DNA of 35,906 bases. It comes from Lachnospiraceae bacterium. Its GTDB lineage: Bacteria; Bacillota; Clostridia; Lachnospirales; Lachnospiraceae. Positions 1 through 8,785 of the stretch are shown here, in pieces. Every line of letters begins with the position of its first letter. Positions within the stretch are counted from its first letter, which is position 1. The DNA lies in the NCBI GenBank assembly GCA_017938145.1, contig JAGBCB010000011.1, positions 1 through 35,906 of the forward strand, read 5' to 3'. The notes beneath the pieces are model-generated. The model was not told the origin of the DNA and made no database searches. It saw only the letters and a list, made by a program, of their open reading frames with translations. The position numbers and the translations under genes were made by a program.

Positions 1-24
1 ATCGCCCATAACATCACAAAAATG

Positions 25-61
25 GCACTGGAAGGATAGAAATCCAGTGCTGCTTTATTTT
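25..61 (+). terminator. Possible rho-independent terminator of a gene left of the window
   Basis: A 7-bp inverted repeat (GCACTGG at 25-31, CCAGTGC at 44-50) is followed by a T-rich run. It would end a plus-strand transcript entering from the left. No gene is visible between base 1 and the end of ilvC, and the T-run is interrupted, so this is tentative. Confidence 0.4.
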
Positions 62-80
62 GAAAATACGTATTTCAAGA

Positions 81-140
81 ATAAAAAACGAGGATGTCCC
101 TCGCTACGATTTAAAAATCATAGTTTTGGGACACCCTCTT
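81..140 (-). terminator. Rho-independent terminator of ilvC
   Basis: A long inverted repeat lies just past the ilvC stop. The outer arms are 90-100 and 128-138 (11 bp, one mismatch), and the inner bases around 103-123 also pair. On the minus strand it is followed by a run of six T within GTTTTTTATTC, as expected for an intrinsic terminator of the ilvN-ilvC unit. Confidence 0.8.
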
Positions 141-155
141 TCGTTTACTTATGTA

Positions 156-1701
<1,546 letters not shown>

Positions 1702-1764
1702 AGAATCCTCTCTCTTTCTGAATTTGTCACTTTAATTCGTTATAGCGTTAATTCAATTTCTATC

Positions 1765-1793
1765 ATTGTATACCCTTGCTTTAATAATGTCAA
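1765..1793 (-). promoter_or_regulatory. Sigma-A promoter of ilvN-ilvC
   Basis: The minus strand reads TTGACA (1788-1793), a 17-bp spacer and TACAAT (1765-1770), near consensus for the housekeeping sigma factor. The predicted start near 1758 leaves a leader of about 55 nt before the ilvN ATG at 1701. Confidence 0.85.
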
Positions 1794-1810
1794 GTGCAAA
1801 AGCAAGGAAA

Positions 1811-1867
1811 ATATAAAAAATCCCTATGCCATAACGTACCAGACGATTATAACATAGGGATTTGAAT
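1811..1867 (-). terminator. Rho-independent terminator of the FMN-binding protein gene
   Basis: The arms AATCCCTATG and CATAGGGATT pair around a loop of about 25 nt that has further pairing inside it. On the minus strand the hairpin is followed by TTTTTTATATTTT. It lies directly after the stop codon at 1879, and directly upstream of the ilvN promoter, which it insulates. Confidence 0.8.
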
Positions 1868-1878
1868 TTTTCTACGTT

Positions 1879-3480
1879 TTATTTGTTTAAAATGAAGTCT
1901 CTCAAATATACGAAGCCTTCGTTGATGGCACGAAGAACTGCCTTAGAAGAGAAGGTTGCACCGGATACTACATCCACCTTGGTAGCATCAATGGCAGGTG
2001 CAGGAGTTCCTCCCGGAACCTCACCGTTTTCAGAAGCCTGGGCAATTGCCTGGTTTGCCAGGTCCACAAAACCACCAACATAAATGCTGACACCGGATAC
2101 TGCATCAGTGTAGCCTTTTTCATTTAAGATACCGTCGGTGGTCTGGTTTTCTACCACATAAGTGCCAAGGGATTCTGCCTGCGTCTTCCATACCGGCTTC
2201 ATTACATACTTACCTTCTACGGAAAGCTGTGCCTTGGAAACACCGCCATACATTTCATCCCATACTACGTTTGTAACCTTACCACCTTCAATAGTTACGT
2301 TTACAAAACCGTAATTACCGTTATCGTCCTTATCACCTTCTACTGTATAGGTGCCGTCCTGACCGTTTGCCTGTGCAATTGCCTGATCAACAAGACCAAC
2401 AAAGCCACCGACATAAATGCTGACACCGGATACCGCATCGGTATAGCCTGTTTCATTCATAATACCTGCAGTTGTCTGATTTTCTACTACATATGCACCA
2501 AGGGACTCGGACTGGGTCTTCCACACCGGCTTCATTACATACTTTCCGTCTACGGAAAGCTGTGCCTTGGATTCACCACCGTACATTTCGTCCCATACTG
2601 CAGAAACGATCTTGCCATTTTCAATGGTTACTGTTACAAAACCGTAATTACCCTTGTCATCCGGTGTACCCTGGGCAGTATATACGCCATCCTTTAACGC
2701 TACGGTCGCAGATGCCTGAGCCATAGCTTGATTGGTTAAATCTACGAAACCTCCTACATAAATGCTGACACCGGATACTGCATCAGTATAGCCCTTTTCG
2801 TTTAAAATGCCCTCTGTAGTCTGGTTTGCTACTACATATGCACCAAGGGACTCGGACTGGTCTTTCCAGGTTGGATTTCCTTCTACCATGACATACTGAC
2901 CGGTTGCCGCCAGTTCTGCCTTGGAAGCACCGCCGTACATTTCGTCCCATACAACGCTTGTTACCTTGCCATCTGCTACGGTTACTGTTACAAATCCGTA
3001 ATTGCCTTTTTCGTCCGGCTCTGCCTGAGCTTTATATACACCGTCCTTTAACTCACCTACTGCAGGGGCTTCTTCCTGCTCGATTCCGAGAATACCGGAA
3101 ATATCAAGTCCGTTTGCAGTTACCGGAAGCTTTACACCGGCAAGTACTGCCTTATATGCATCTTCGTCAACCTTTGTACCGATATTTTCTGTTTCTGTAC
3201 TGCTGGTCACATCATAAGAAACCAGAGTCTGACCGTCTGCGGAATAAGTAGCCTCAATAATCATTTCACCCACATATCCGTCTTCGGAAACAACTACGGT
3301 ATATGTTCCGTCTGCATTCTGTCTTGCTTCTTTAATCTTGCTGCTCGCTCCTGTAACATCAAGAACAGTGCTTCCCGCATGTTCCATTTTAGAAACGGCA
3401 ATAGAAGCTCCACCTACCACGATGGTTGCCACAGCAAGCCAAATTACTGCCTTTAATCCATTATCTTTTTTCTTCTTCAT
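1879..3480 (-). CDS. Membrane-anchored FMN-binding protein with three internal repeats
   Basis: Predicted extracytoplasmic flavoprotein of 533 residues. A hydrophobic segment at about 10-30 (no lipobox) would act as an N-terminal anchor. Residues about 44-135 resemble the first part of an FMN_bind domain (RnfG/NqrC type), but the flavin attachment signature appears only at the extreme C-terminus, as VVSGATFSS (SGATFSS at 506-512). In this motif ApbE enzymes link FMN phosphodiester to the Thr (T509). Between the two parts lie three repeats of about 110 residues (146-256, 264-371, 375-482). Each has GNYGFVTVT, a VVWDEMYGG segment and NQTT-GI-NE-GYTDAVSGVSIYVGGFV. The repeats resemble the FMN-binding domains of PplA-type lipoproteins, but carry SGVS-IYV in place of SGAT-xxS. 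The divergent neighbour encodes ApbE, which supports a flavinylated redox role. The electron donor and acceptor are unknown. Confidence 0.85.
   Translation of the reverse strand: MKKKKDNGLKAVIWLAVATIVVGGASIAVSKMEHAGSTVLDVTGASSKIKEARQNADGTYTVVVSEDGYVGEMIIEATYSADGQTLVSYDVTSSTETENIGTKVDEDAYKAVLAGVKLPVTANGLDISGILGIEQEEAPAVGELKDGVYKAQAEPDEKGNYGFVTVTVADGKVTSVVWDEMYGGASKAELAATGQYVMVEGNPTWKDQSESLGAYVVANQTTEGILNEKGYTDAVSGVSIYVGGFVDLTNQAMAQASATVALKDGVYTAQGTPDDKGNYGFVTVTIENGKIVSAVWDEMYGGESKAQLSVDGKYVMKPVWKTQSESLGAYVVENQTTAGIMNETGYTDAVSGVSIYVGGFVGLVDQAIAQANGQDGTYTVEGDKDDNGNYGFVNVTIEGGKVTNVVWDEMYGGVSKAQLSVEGKYVMKPVWKTQAESLGTYVVENQTTDGILNEKGYTDAVSGVSIYVGGFVDLANQAIAQASENGEVPGGTPAPAIDATKVDVVSGATFSSKAVLRAINEGFVYLRDFILNK
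2035..3045 (-). repeat. Three tandem in-frame repeats within the FMN-binding protein gene
   Basis: The units lie at 2713-3045, 2368-2691 and 2035-2358. Each encodes about 110 residues that align almost without gaps, with long stretches near-identical even in DNA (for example the segment coding for YTDAVSGVSIYVGGFV in each copy). The second and third copies are closest to each other: both have SKAQLSV-GKYVMKPVWKTQ, where the first has a longer, divergent loop. This indicates duplication within the gene. Confidence 0.9.
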
Positions 3481-3551
3481 AAATATCTCTCTTTCTAAGT
3501 TTAATCAAACAGGACTATAGGCCTGTTTTTCTGATTAGTTACAGTGTGTTC

Positions 3552-3580
3552 AGTATACTGTATTTTGTTCATAATGTAAA
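3552..3580 (-). promoter_or_regulatory. Promoter of the FMN-binding protein gene
   Basis: The minus strand reads TTTACA (3575-3580), a 17-bp spacer and TATACT (3552-3557). The predicted leader is about 65 nt. The -35 box lies only 14 bp from that of the apbE promoter on the other strand, so one regulator bound between them could control both. Confidence 0.75.
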
Positions 3581-3594
3581 GCGTTTTTTTACCA

Positions 3595-3623
3595 TTGACA
3601 GTTTTTATCAAAACATATAAAAT
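3595..3623 (+). promoter_or_regulatory. Promoter of apbE
   Basis: TTGACA (3595-3600), a 17-bp spacer and TAAAAT (3618-3623). The predicted start near 3630 gives a leader of about 36 nt to the TTG start at 3666. Confidence 0.78.
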
Positions 3624-3665
3624 CCAAAACAGAAACACGCGTATTCTGCGCAGAAAGAGGCTGTC

Positions 3666-4823
3666 TTGAAACAAATCATCCATAGGAGATTATACTCTGC
3701 TTTACTACTAATGATTTTATCCGTTACCATGCTGCTTTCCGGCTGTAATTTTCCAGCCGGTTCAAAAAACAATTCTCCCTCTGTTACACAGACCCCCGGC
3801 GCAAGTTCCGGTACACTGGCAGCAGAAGGAAACTACCTTATCATTCCTTTAACCACCGGAGAGGTTTCTCCCATCTCTGCCTGCAGCTATGATTTGCTGC
3901 ACACCGTATGCACCATCCAGATTTATGATTCCACCGATTACAACATCCTAAACGAATGTTTTGCAGTCATTGACAAATACGAAAAACTCTTTAGCAGAAC
4001 TTTAGAATCGGCGGAAGTGTATGCCATTAATCAGGCATCAGCAAGCAGCACCAATCCTCAAACTGTTTTTACCGTTTCCGATGAACTAAAAGACATTTTA
4101 GAATTCAGTCTGAAATACGGTGCCCTTTCCGAAGGGGCTCTGGATATCAGCATCGCACCCTTATCTTCCTTATGGGATTTTTCTGATTTAGAACACAAAA
4201 CAAATCCACCGGGAAACGATGCAATCGCTGCAGCAAGAGATTTGGTTAATTACAAAAATATTACCTTAAACGGTAATACCCTTACCTTTGCAAAACCGGG
4301 TATGCAACTGGAACTTGGCGCCGTTGCCAAAGGCTATATTGCGGACCGTGTAAAAGATTTCCTGTTATCCAAAGGAATTACCAGTGCCCTTATCAATCTT
4401 GGAGGAAATATCCTCCTTGTCGGTGAAAAGCCTGACGGTTCCGCCTTTAACGTAGGTATCCAGAAACCCTTTGAATACCGTGATGCTGTAGTAGTGGCAA
4501 TTTCCGAATTAAAGGACTGCTCTATGGTGTCTTCCGGCATTTACGAACGTTACTTTTACGATGAAACAGGAAATTTCTATCATCACATTTTAAATTCTGA
4601 GACCGGATATCCCTGTAAGACTGACCTCTTACAGGTTACCATTATCAGCAAAGATTCTGCCACCGGAGATGCTCTGAGCACCGCATGCTTTGCCCTTGGT
4701 CTGGAAAAGGGCATGGCACTGATTGATTCCCTGCCGGATGTTTACGCCGTGTTTATCACCTCGGATGGCAAACTGCATTTCTCCAACGGCTACTTAGAAA
4801 CCATTCCGACACAAACGGAATAA
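3666..4823 (+). CDS. apbE: FAD:protein FMN transferase (ApbE family) lipoprotein
   Basis: ApbE enzymes take FMN from FAD and attach it covalently to a Thr or Ser of target proteins outside the cytoplasmic membrane, using Mg2+. The 385-residue protein has a lipoprotein signal peptide ending in LLSGC (Cys27). Family motifs are visible in order: LELGAVAKGYIADRV (about 215-229), ALINLGGNI (about 241-249), MVSSGIYERYF (about 287-297), HHILNSETGYP (306-316) and the metal-binding GDALSTACFALG (334-345). I keep the TTG start: AAGAGG lies 5 nt upstream, and this start gives a basic signal-peptide n-region (KQIIHRR); the next ATG falls inside the hydrophobic core. Its obvious substrate is the divergently transcribed FMN-binding protein. 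The gene ends in a hairpin shared with the convergent licD-like gene. Confidence 0.92.
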   Translation: MKQIIHRRLYSALLLMILSVTMLLSGCNFPAGSKNNSPSVTQTPGASSGTLAAEGNYLIIPLTTGEVSPISACSYDLLHTVCTIQIYDSTDYNILNECFAVIDKYEKLFSRTLESAEVYAINQASASSTNPQTVFTVSDELKDILEFSLKYGALSEGALDISIAPLSSLWDFSDLEHKTNPPGNDAIAAARDLVNYKNITLNGNTLTFAKPGMQLELGAVAKGYIADRVKDFLLSKGITSALINLGGNILLVGEKPDGSAFNVGIQKPFEYRDAVVVAISELKDCSMVSSGIYERYFYDETGNFYHHILNSETGYPCKTDLLQVTIISKDSATGDALSTACFALGLEKGMALIDSLPDVYAVFITSDGKLHFSNGYLETIPTQTE

Positions 4824-4866
4824 AAAAAGCAGATAGCACGCCTTGTGTTATCTGCTTTCTTTTTTA
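4822..4866. terminator. Bidirectional terminator between apbE and a licD-family gene
   Basis: The stem AAGCAGATAGCAC/GTGTTATCTGCTT (13 bp with one G-T type pair) has a 5-nt loop. It is flanked by an A-run on the left and a T-run on the right, so it can end transcripts from both sides. The stop codon of the convergent gene (4848-4850) lies inside the right arm. Confidence 0.85.
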
Positions 4867-5672
4867 TATAACCGATATGGTAATTCCAAATCCATATAAG
4901 CCGCCGGATGTTTTCCTAATTCCTTTTCTTCCTCCGTCGGAGGTATCATATAATCTTTCCCGTAAAGGCTGGTTAAATACTGTTCCGGCTCTGCCGCACC
5001 ATATAACATACGGTTTTCAAACTGAAATTTCCTTGGCTCTCCAAAAACCTCTTTGGAAATATCTTCCTTGATGCCCCAATGCCCAAGCAAATTGGAATAA
5101 ATCCCGCTGTTCCCATTTTCTTTTCGGATACAGTGGTCCAACCGTTTTGTTGTTTTGTCCATATCAAACAGTAAACGGATGGTTTTAATAATCAGCGATT
5201 TTGGAAACGTTCTCTTTTTCTGATTGTAATCCAAAATCAGTCCGTACAGAATTCTTTTATAAAACCTTACCTGATAGGACTTTACCAACCTTGCAAGCCT
5301 GCCTGCAGGTGCAGTATCCAATGGGAAAATTTCCAGATATACGCCGCCCACATAGGTATCTTTGCTGCGCCGTTGCTCAATATACGTAGTATTTACATCC
5401 TCAAAATGGGCAAATGCATAGGGAATCCCGGACTCAAACCGGTGATGCCGGATACCGTATCCGGAAGGCATACTGTTTCTTAAAGCCAGCAATTTTTCAT
5501 AATCCACCCTTGGCATACCGATATCAATATCATCATCCCAGGGAATAAATCCCCGATGGCGATAGGCTCCCAGCATGGTTCCGCCCAGCATATAGTAAGT
5601 AAGACCTTGCTCTTTACAGAAGGCATGAAAAACATCCATCACTTCCAGCAATTTTTCATGTAGTTGTTCCAT
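4848..5672 (-). CDS. LicD-family nucleotidyltransferase-fold protein (first copy)
   Basis: LicD proteins move phosphocholine or similar phospho-substituents from a CDP-linked donor onto cell-surface glycans. The diagnostic segment is present near the N-terminus as GGTMLGAYRHRGFIPWDDDIDIGMPR, given here as two parts: GGTMLGAYRHRGF and IPWDDDIDIGMPR. The DDDID aspartates bind metal. I chose the ATG at 5672 (274 residues) over an upstream TTG at 5702, because GAAAGG stands 8 nt before the ATG. It is the last gene of a minus-strand set, and its nearest relative is the gene immediately upstream. No licA/licC choline genes are visible, so the transferred group cannot be stated. Confidence 0.88.
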   Translation of the reverse strand: MEQLHEKLLEVMDVFHAFCKEQGLTYYMLGGTMLGAYRHRGFIPWDDDIDIGMPRVDYEKLLALRNSMPSGYGIRHHRFESGIPYAFAHFEDVNTTYIEQRRSKDTYVGGVYLEIFPLDTAPAGRLARLVKSYQVRFYKRILYGLILDYNQKKRTFPKSLIIKTIRLLFDMDKTTKRLDHCIRKENGNSGIYSNLLGHWGIKEDISKEVFGEPRKFQFENRMLYGAAEPEQYLTSLYGKDYMIPPTEEEKELGKHPAAYMDLELPYRLYKKESR

Positions 5673-5712
5673 GCTTATATCCTTTCTTTTCCTTCTGTAC
5701 AAAACAGTTAAA

Positions 5713-6534
5713 CTATTCTGTCTCCAGAACCTCCGTGCTGTGCTTATTTTGCACTGACTTTTCCGGAGGAGTCATATAATCGCCATACATTTGAGATAAT
5801 ACTGCATCAAAATCTTTTGGTGCGGGACACATAAGTCCTTCAAATGCATATTCTGCCGTTTCCTCATAATAGTTCTTAGGAAACACTTCTTTCATCTTGT
5901 AAGCACCCATAAAATTGCCCACATAGGAAGAAGTCTCATAATCGTACTTTTGCATGGTACGGTCTATCTTTGCCATGATTTTATGAGTATCCAGTATCCT
6001 ATCAAACTTAATTACTTTTCCTACAGAAATCAGAACTTTTTCGTACCAGACACGGTTCTTTAAATTTACATTCACAATCTTGTCAAACTGGGAATACATA
6101 AACAACAGCCGCAGGAATAAGAGCCGGAAGCCGTGAAGTTTTCGGACAAAACGGCTGCCCGGCATACCGTCCAGCGGAAACACATCAATCCAGGCATGAG
6201 TTTCCTTTTCTTCCATGCCGGACCGGTCAATGACCCTGCTGTTAAAATTGTAAACCCGCGGATGAAAATAAATATGCTCCGCATTGTTTTTGTAGCTTAC
6301 AAAACCAAGAGGTTCCGAAAGCTGCTCTTCGGCAAGTTCACAGAACTTTTCAAAATCCTTTCTCGGCATGCCGATATCTATATCATCGTCCCACGGAATA
6401 AAGCCATGGTGACGTACCGCACCGAGAAAGGTTCCTCCCAGCAGATAATACCGTAAACCATGCTGACTGCAAAGTTCTGTCACCTGCTTCAAAATATCCA
6501 GCTCCATCAGTTGAAGCTTTCGCAAATTTGTCAT
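5713..6534 (-). CDS. LicD-family nucleotidyltransferase-fold protein (second copy)
   Basis: A 273-residue paralogue of the neighbouring gene with the same signature: LLGGTFLGAVRHHGF followed by IPWDDDIDIGMPRKDFEKF. It probably decorates the same or a related surface glycan. The ATG at 6534 is preferred over one at 6555, since GGAG lies 8 nt upstream and this start sits 1 nt after the stop of the glycosyltransferase gene, suggesting translational coupling. The C-terminal halves of the two copies differ more than the catalytic N-termini, which suggests different acceptors rather than simple redundancy. A cytoplasmic or membrane-associated location is likely, as no signal peptide is present. Confidence 0.88.
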   Translation of the reverse strand: MTNLRKLQLMELDILKQVTELCSQHGLRYYLLGGTFLGAVRHHGFIPWDDDIDIGMPRKDFEKFCELAEEQLSEPLGFVSYKNNAEHIYFHPRVYNFNSRVIDRSGMEEKETHAWIDVFPLDGMPGSRFVRKLHGFRLLFLRLLFMYSQFDKIVNVNLKNRVWYEKVLISVGKVIKFDRILDTHKIMAKIDRTMQKYDYETSSYVGNFMGAYKMKEVFPKNYYEETAEYAFEGLMCPAPKDFDAVLSQMYGDYMTPPEKSVQNKHSTEVLETE

Positions 6535-6535
6535 T

Positions 6536-7513
6536 TTACTTTCTCCAATATGCATGATTATTGGTCAGCTTTAAAATCCAGTCTTTCTTTAAGAACTTAT
6601 GGTTTCTGCCGAGGAAATAGCCTGCTGCTTTAAACAGATTTTCTCCCACGAAATCAGCAATTTCCATATAATACTTCTGATTAACCAGGTAAGAAAGAAC
6701 CGCTACGCCATACTTATATCCGGCTTTTTCTTCGCTTCCGATTTTGAATACTCCGGAATTTTCCGCATGGGATACGCCCTCGTCAAACTTTCTTCGAAAC
6801 TGAGCCATCCAGTTGGAATTCTCGGAATAATATACCTTAGCATCGGCACAGTAGGAAATCTTTCCGCCTTCTCTTAAGAGCCCAGCTCCAAAGAGATTTC
6901 CTTCACCGGCAATAATTTTATCCGCAAATCCTCCCTGAGTTTCAAAGACATCTCTGCGGTACATGGCACAGGCATTGGAAATACGATATGCGCGGATACC
7001 GTACTTGCTGATATCCTCCTTGGTTCTAAGGTAAGATTTGGATGGATAATCATACAGGTTAACATAGGTTTTTAACACACCTGCCGTCGGACCGGTTACG
7101 TGTCTTGCCCAGGAAACACCTGCGCCGCTTTCCATGCTCCACAGCAATTCTTCAATCAGTTTCGTATCAGCCGGAATGGCATTTTGCTTCATAAATAAGA
7201 GAAATGGACTGGACGTACGCTTTGCACCGGCATTTCTGATGGCACCTTCGTCAAAATTCTTTTCTTTGACCGGAACAATATCTAAGGAAAGTGGAAGCTT
7301 TTTTCCAAACAACTTATATTTTCCAAAATACTTATATATCTGTTTCTGTAATTCTTCACAGGAATCTTCTTTCCATCCGGTTTCCACATTAAGCAGAACC
7401 ACTTTTTCCGGAAGTACGGTCTGCATTGCAAGACACTCCAATAATTTAAATAACTTTTTATCGCCGTGGCATACAGGAATAATAACATCTACTTTGCTTT
7501 TTAAAATACCCAT
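6536..7513 (-). CDS. Glycosyltransferase family 2 (GT-A fold) protein
   Basis: A 325-residue protein with a GT2-like beginning (VDVIIPVCHGDKKLFKLLECL, about residues 8-28) and the FDEGAIRNAGA nucleotide-binding region at about 87-97. It resembles rhamnosyltransferase-like enzymes of surface polysaccharide synthesis. The segment that normally reads T/QDA in these enzymes is FMKQNAIPAD, with Asn111 in place of the metal-binding aspartate (AAT codon at 7181-7183). The acceptor-side half has an AENMY-less, aromatic-rich end without membrane spans. The ATG at 7513 has GGGGAGG 8 nt upstream. It is followed at once by two licD-like genes, so it likely builds the glycan they modify. Activity and donor sugar are uncertain. 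Confidence 0.82.
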   Translation of the reverse strand: MGILKSKVDVIIPVCHGDKKLFKLLECLAMQTVLPEKVVLLNVETGWKEDSCEELQKQIYKYFGKYKLFGKKLPLSLDIVPVKEKNFDEGAIRNAGAKRTSSPFLLFMKQNAIPADTKLIEELLWSMESGAGVSWARHVTGPTAGVLKTYVNLYDYPSKSYLRTKEDISKYGIRAYRISNACAMYRRDVFETQGGFADKIIAGEGNLFGAGLLREGGKISYCADAKVYYSENSNWMAQFRRKFDEGVSHAENSGVFKIGSEEKAGYKYGVAVLSYLVNQKYYMEIADFVGENLFKAAGYFLGRNHKFLKKDWILKLTNNHAYWRK

Positions 7514-7558
7514 CTGTTGTTCCTCCCCATATAGTTTACTTCGTTGAAAATATTATTA

Positions 7559-8581
7559 TCACATTGCTTTTACTGTACTGATTAACTGCTCCACATTTTC
7601 TTCTTTAGTTGCCCAGGAAGTACAAAAGCGGATTACATTTTTACCATCTTCTGTTGTTCCGAAACGCTCAAACAAAAATTCACGGTTCAACACATTGGTT
7701 TGTTCCTCTGTAAAGATAGCAAACTGCTGATTTGTTACGGAATCTGCCAAAAATGTTACTCCGCAATCCGCAAGGCCTTTCTTTAATTTCATTGCCATCT
7801 GATTGGCATGTGCAGCCGCCTTGAAGAATAAATCATCCGTAAATAATGTATTAAACTGGATACCCAAAAGTCTGCCCTTGGCAAGCATGCCTCCGTGCTG
7901 TTTGATGGAGTACCGGAATTCTTTTTGTAACTCCGGATTAAGCAATACCACTGCTTCGCCAAACAAAGCACCGTTCTTTGTGCCGCCAATATAAAAGGCG
8001 TCGGTTAGATTAGCAATATCTTCTATTGTGAGGTCATTGCCTTCTGCAGTTAAAGCACTGCCAAGACGGGCACCGTCTAAATATAAATACAATCCCAGTT
8101 CCTTACAGCAGGCGGATATTTCTTCCAACTCTTTTTTATAATAAATGGTGCCGATTTCGGTAGAGTCGGAAATATACACCATCTTTGGTTTTACCATATG
8201 CTCATCTTCGTGATATGCCACCGCTGCCAGGATATCCTGCGGTGTTATTTTGCCGTCAACACCCTCTACCGCAACCACCTTGTGCCCCGTAGCTTCAATG
8301 GCACCTGTTTCGTGCACATTAATATGTGCTGTTTTTACACCAATAACCGCCTCGTAAGAACGTAAAAATGCACTGATACAGGTCTGGTTTGTCTGGGTTC
8401 CGCCCACCAGAAAATGCACCTGGGCATCCGGACGGTTGATTCTCTTTTTTATTTTTTCCGCAGCTTTGGCACAGTATTCATCCATACCGTATCCTACGGT
8501 GGATTCTAAATTTGATTGAACCAGTGCTTCCATAATTTCCGGCAATGCACCTTCGCTGTAGTCATTTTTGAAACTGATCAT
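7559..8581 (-). CDS. Threonine aldolase-like PLP enzyme
   Basis: Fold-type I PLP enzyme of the beta-eliminating lyase/threonine aldolase group, which cleaves L-threonine or L-allo-threonine to glycine and acetaldehyde. The 340 residues show the PLP features: FLVGGTQTNQ near 57-66 (phosphate and ring contacts), the pyridine-binding Asp169 in YLDGAR, and the Schiff-base lysine K202 in IGGTKNGALFGEA. GAGG lies 9 nt before the ATG. It is 45 bp upstream of the glycosyltransferase gene on the same strand without a clear terminator between, so it may share a transcript, although its role is metabolic. The exact substrate is not determined by sequence alone. Confidence 0.88.
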   Translation of the reverse strand: MISFKNDYSEGALPEIMEALVQSNLESTVGYGMDEYCAKAAEKIKKRINRPDAQVHFLVGGTQTNQTCISAFLRSYEAVIGVKTAHINVHETGAIEATGHKVVAVEGVDGKITPQDILAAVAYHEDEHMVKPKMVYISDSTEIGTIYYKKELEEISACCKELGLYLYLDGARLGSALTAEGNDLTIEDIANLTDAFYIGGTKNGALFGEAVVLLNPELQKEFRYSIKQHGGMLAKGRLLGIQFNTLFTDDLFFKAAAHANQMAMKLKKGLADCGVTFLADSVTNQQFAIFTEEQTNVLNREFLFERFGTTEDGKNVIRFCTSWATKEENVEQLISTVKAM

Positions 8582-8631
8582 GGAACGTTTCCTCTTTTCT
8601 TATTTTGAAATTCCACACTACTATTCTCCAT

Positions 8632-8659
8632 AAAATATTCCCTATTAACATAATAACAA
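8632..8659 (-). promoter_or_regulatory. Candidate promoter of the threonine aldolase-like gene
   Basis: The minus strand reads TTGTTA (8654-8659), a 16-bp spacer and TATTTT (8632-8637), about 50 bp before the ATG. The match is moderate. Confidence 0.4.
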
Positions 8660-8685
8660 GTAAGGCGGAAGGAATCAAGTTCATA

Positions 8686-8714
8686 TTGATAAAAAAGTCG
8701 AATTCTGTTATAAT
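8686..8714 (+). promoter_or_regulatory. Sigma-A promoter of the cation exchanger gene
   Basis: TTGATA (8686-8691), a 17-bp spacer and a perfect TATAAT (8709-8714). The predicted start is near 8721, which leaves a leader of about 65 nt. Confidence 0.8.
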
Positions 8715-8723
8715 GATTTTTAC

Positions 8724-8740
8724 GCGAGGAGATTCCTCGC
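8724..8740 (+). repeat. Perfect inverted repeat at the start of the exchanger transcript
   Basis: GCGAGGA, a 3-nt spacer (GAT), then TCCTCGC. It begins within a few bases of the predicted transcription start. It could be a repressor site or a 5'-end stem that protects the mRNA. It contains a GAGGAG that mimics a ribosome binding site. Confidence 0.6.
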
Positions 8741-8785
8741 ACTCATATGACAAAAGAATATTTACAAACAAAGGAGAGTTTATCT

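Noticed and set aside
1702-1764. T-box or leader-peptide attenuator before ilvN
   Set aside because: The transcript leader is only about 55 nt. No T-box consensus, stem I or run of Ile/Leu/Val codons is present.
2035-3045. CRISPR array or mobile-element repeats
   Set aside because: The repeats are in frame, about 330 bp long and encode similar protein domains without unique spacers, so they are domain duplications within a gene.
8724-8740. Riboswitch (for example yybP-ykoY type) in the exchanger leader
   Set aside because: The leader is only about 65 nt and has a single stem, too short for a known metal riboswitch.
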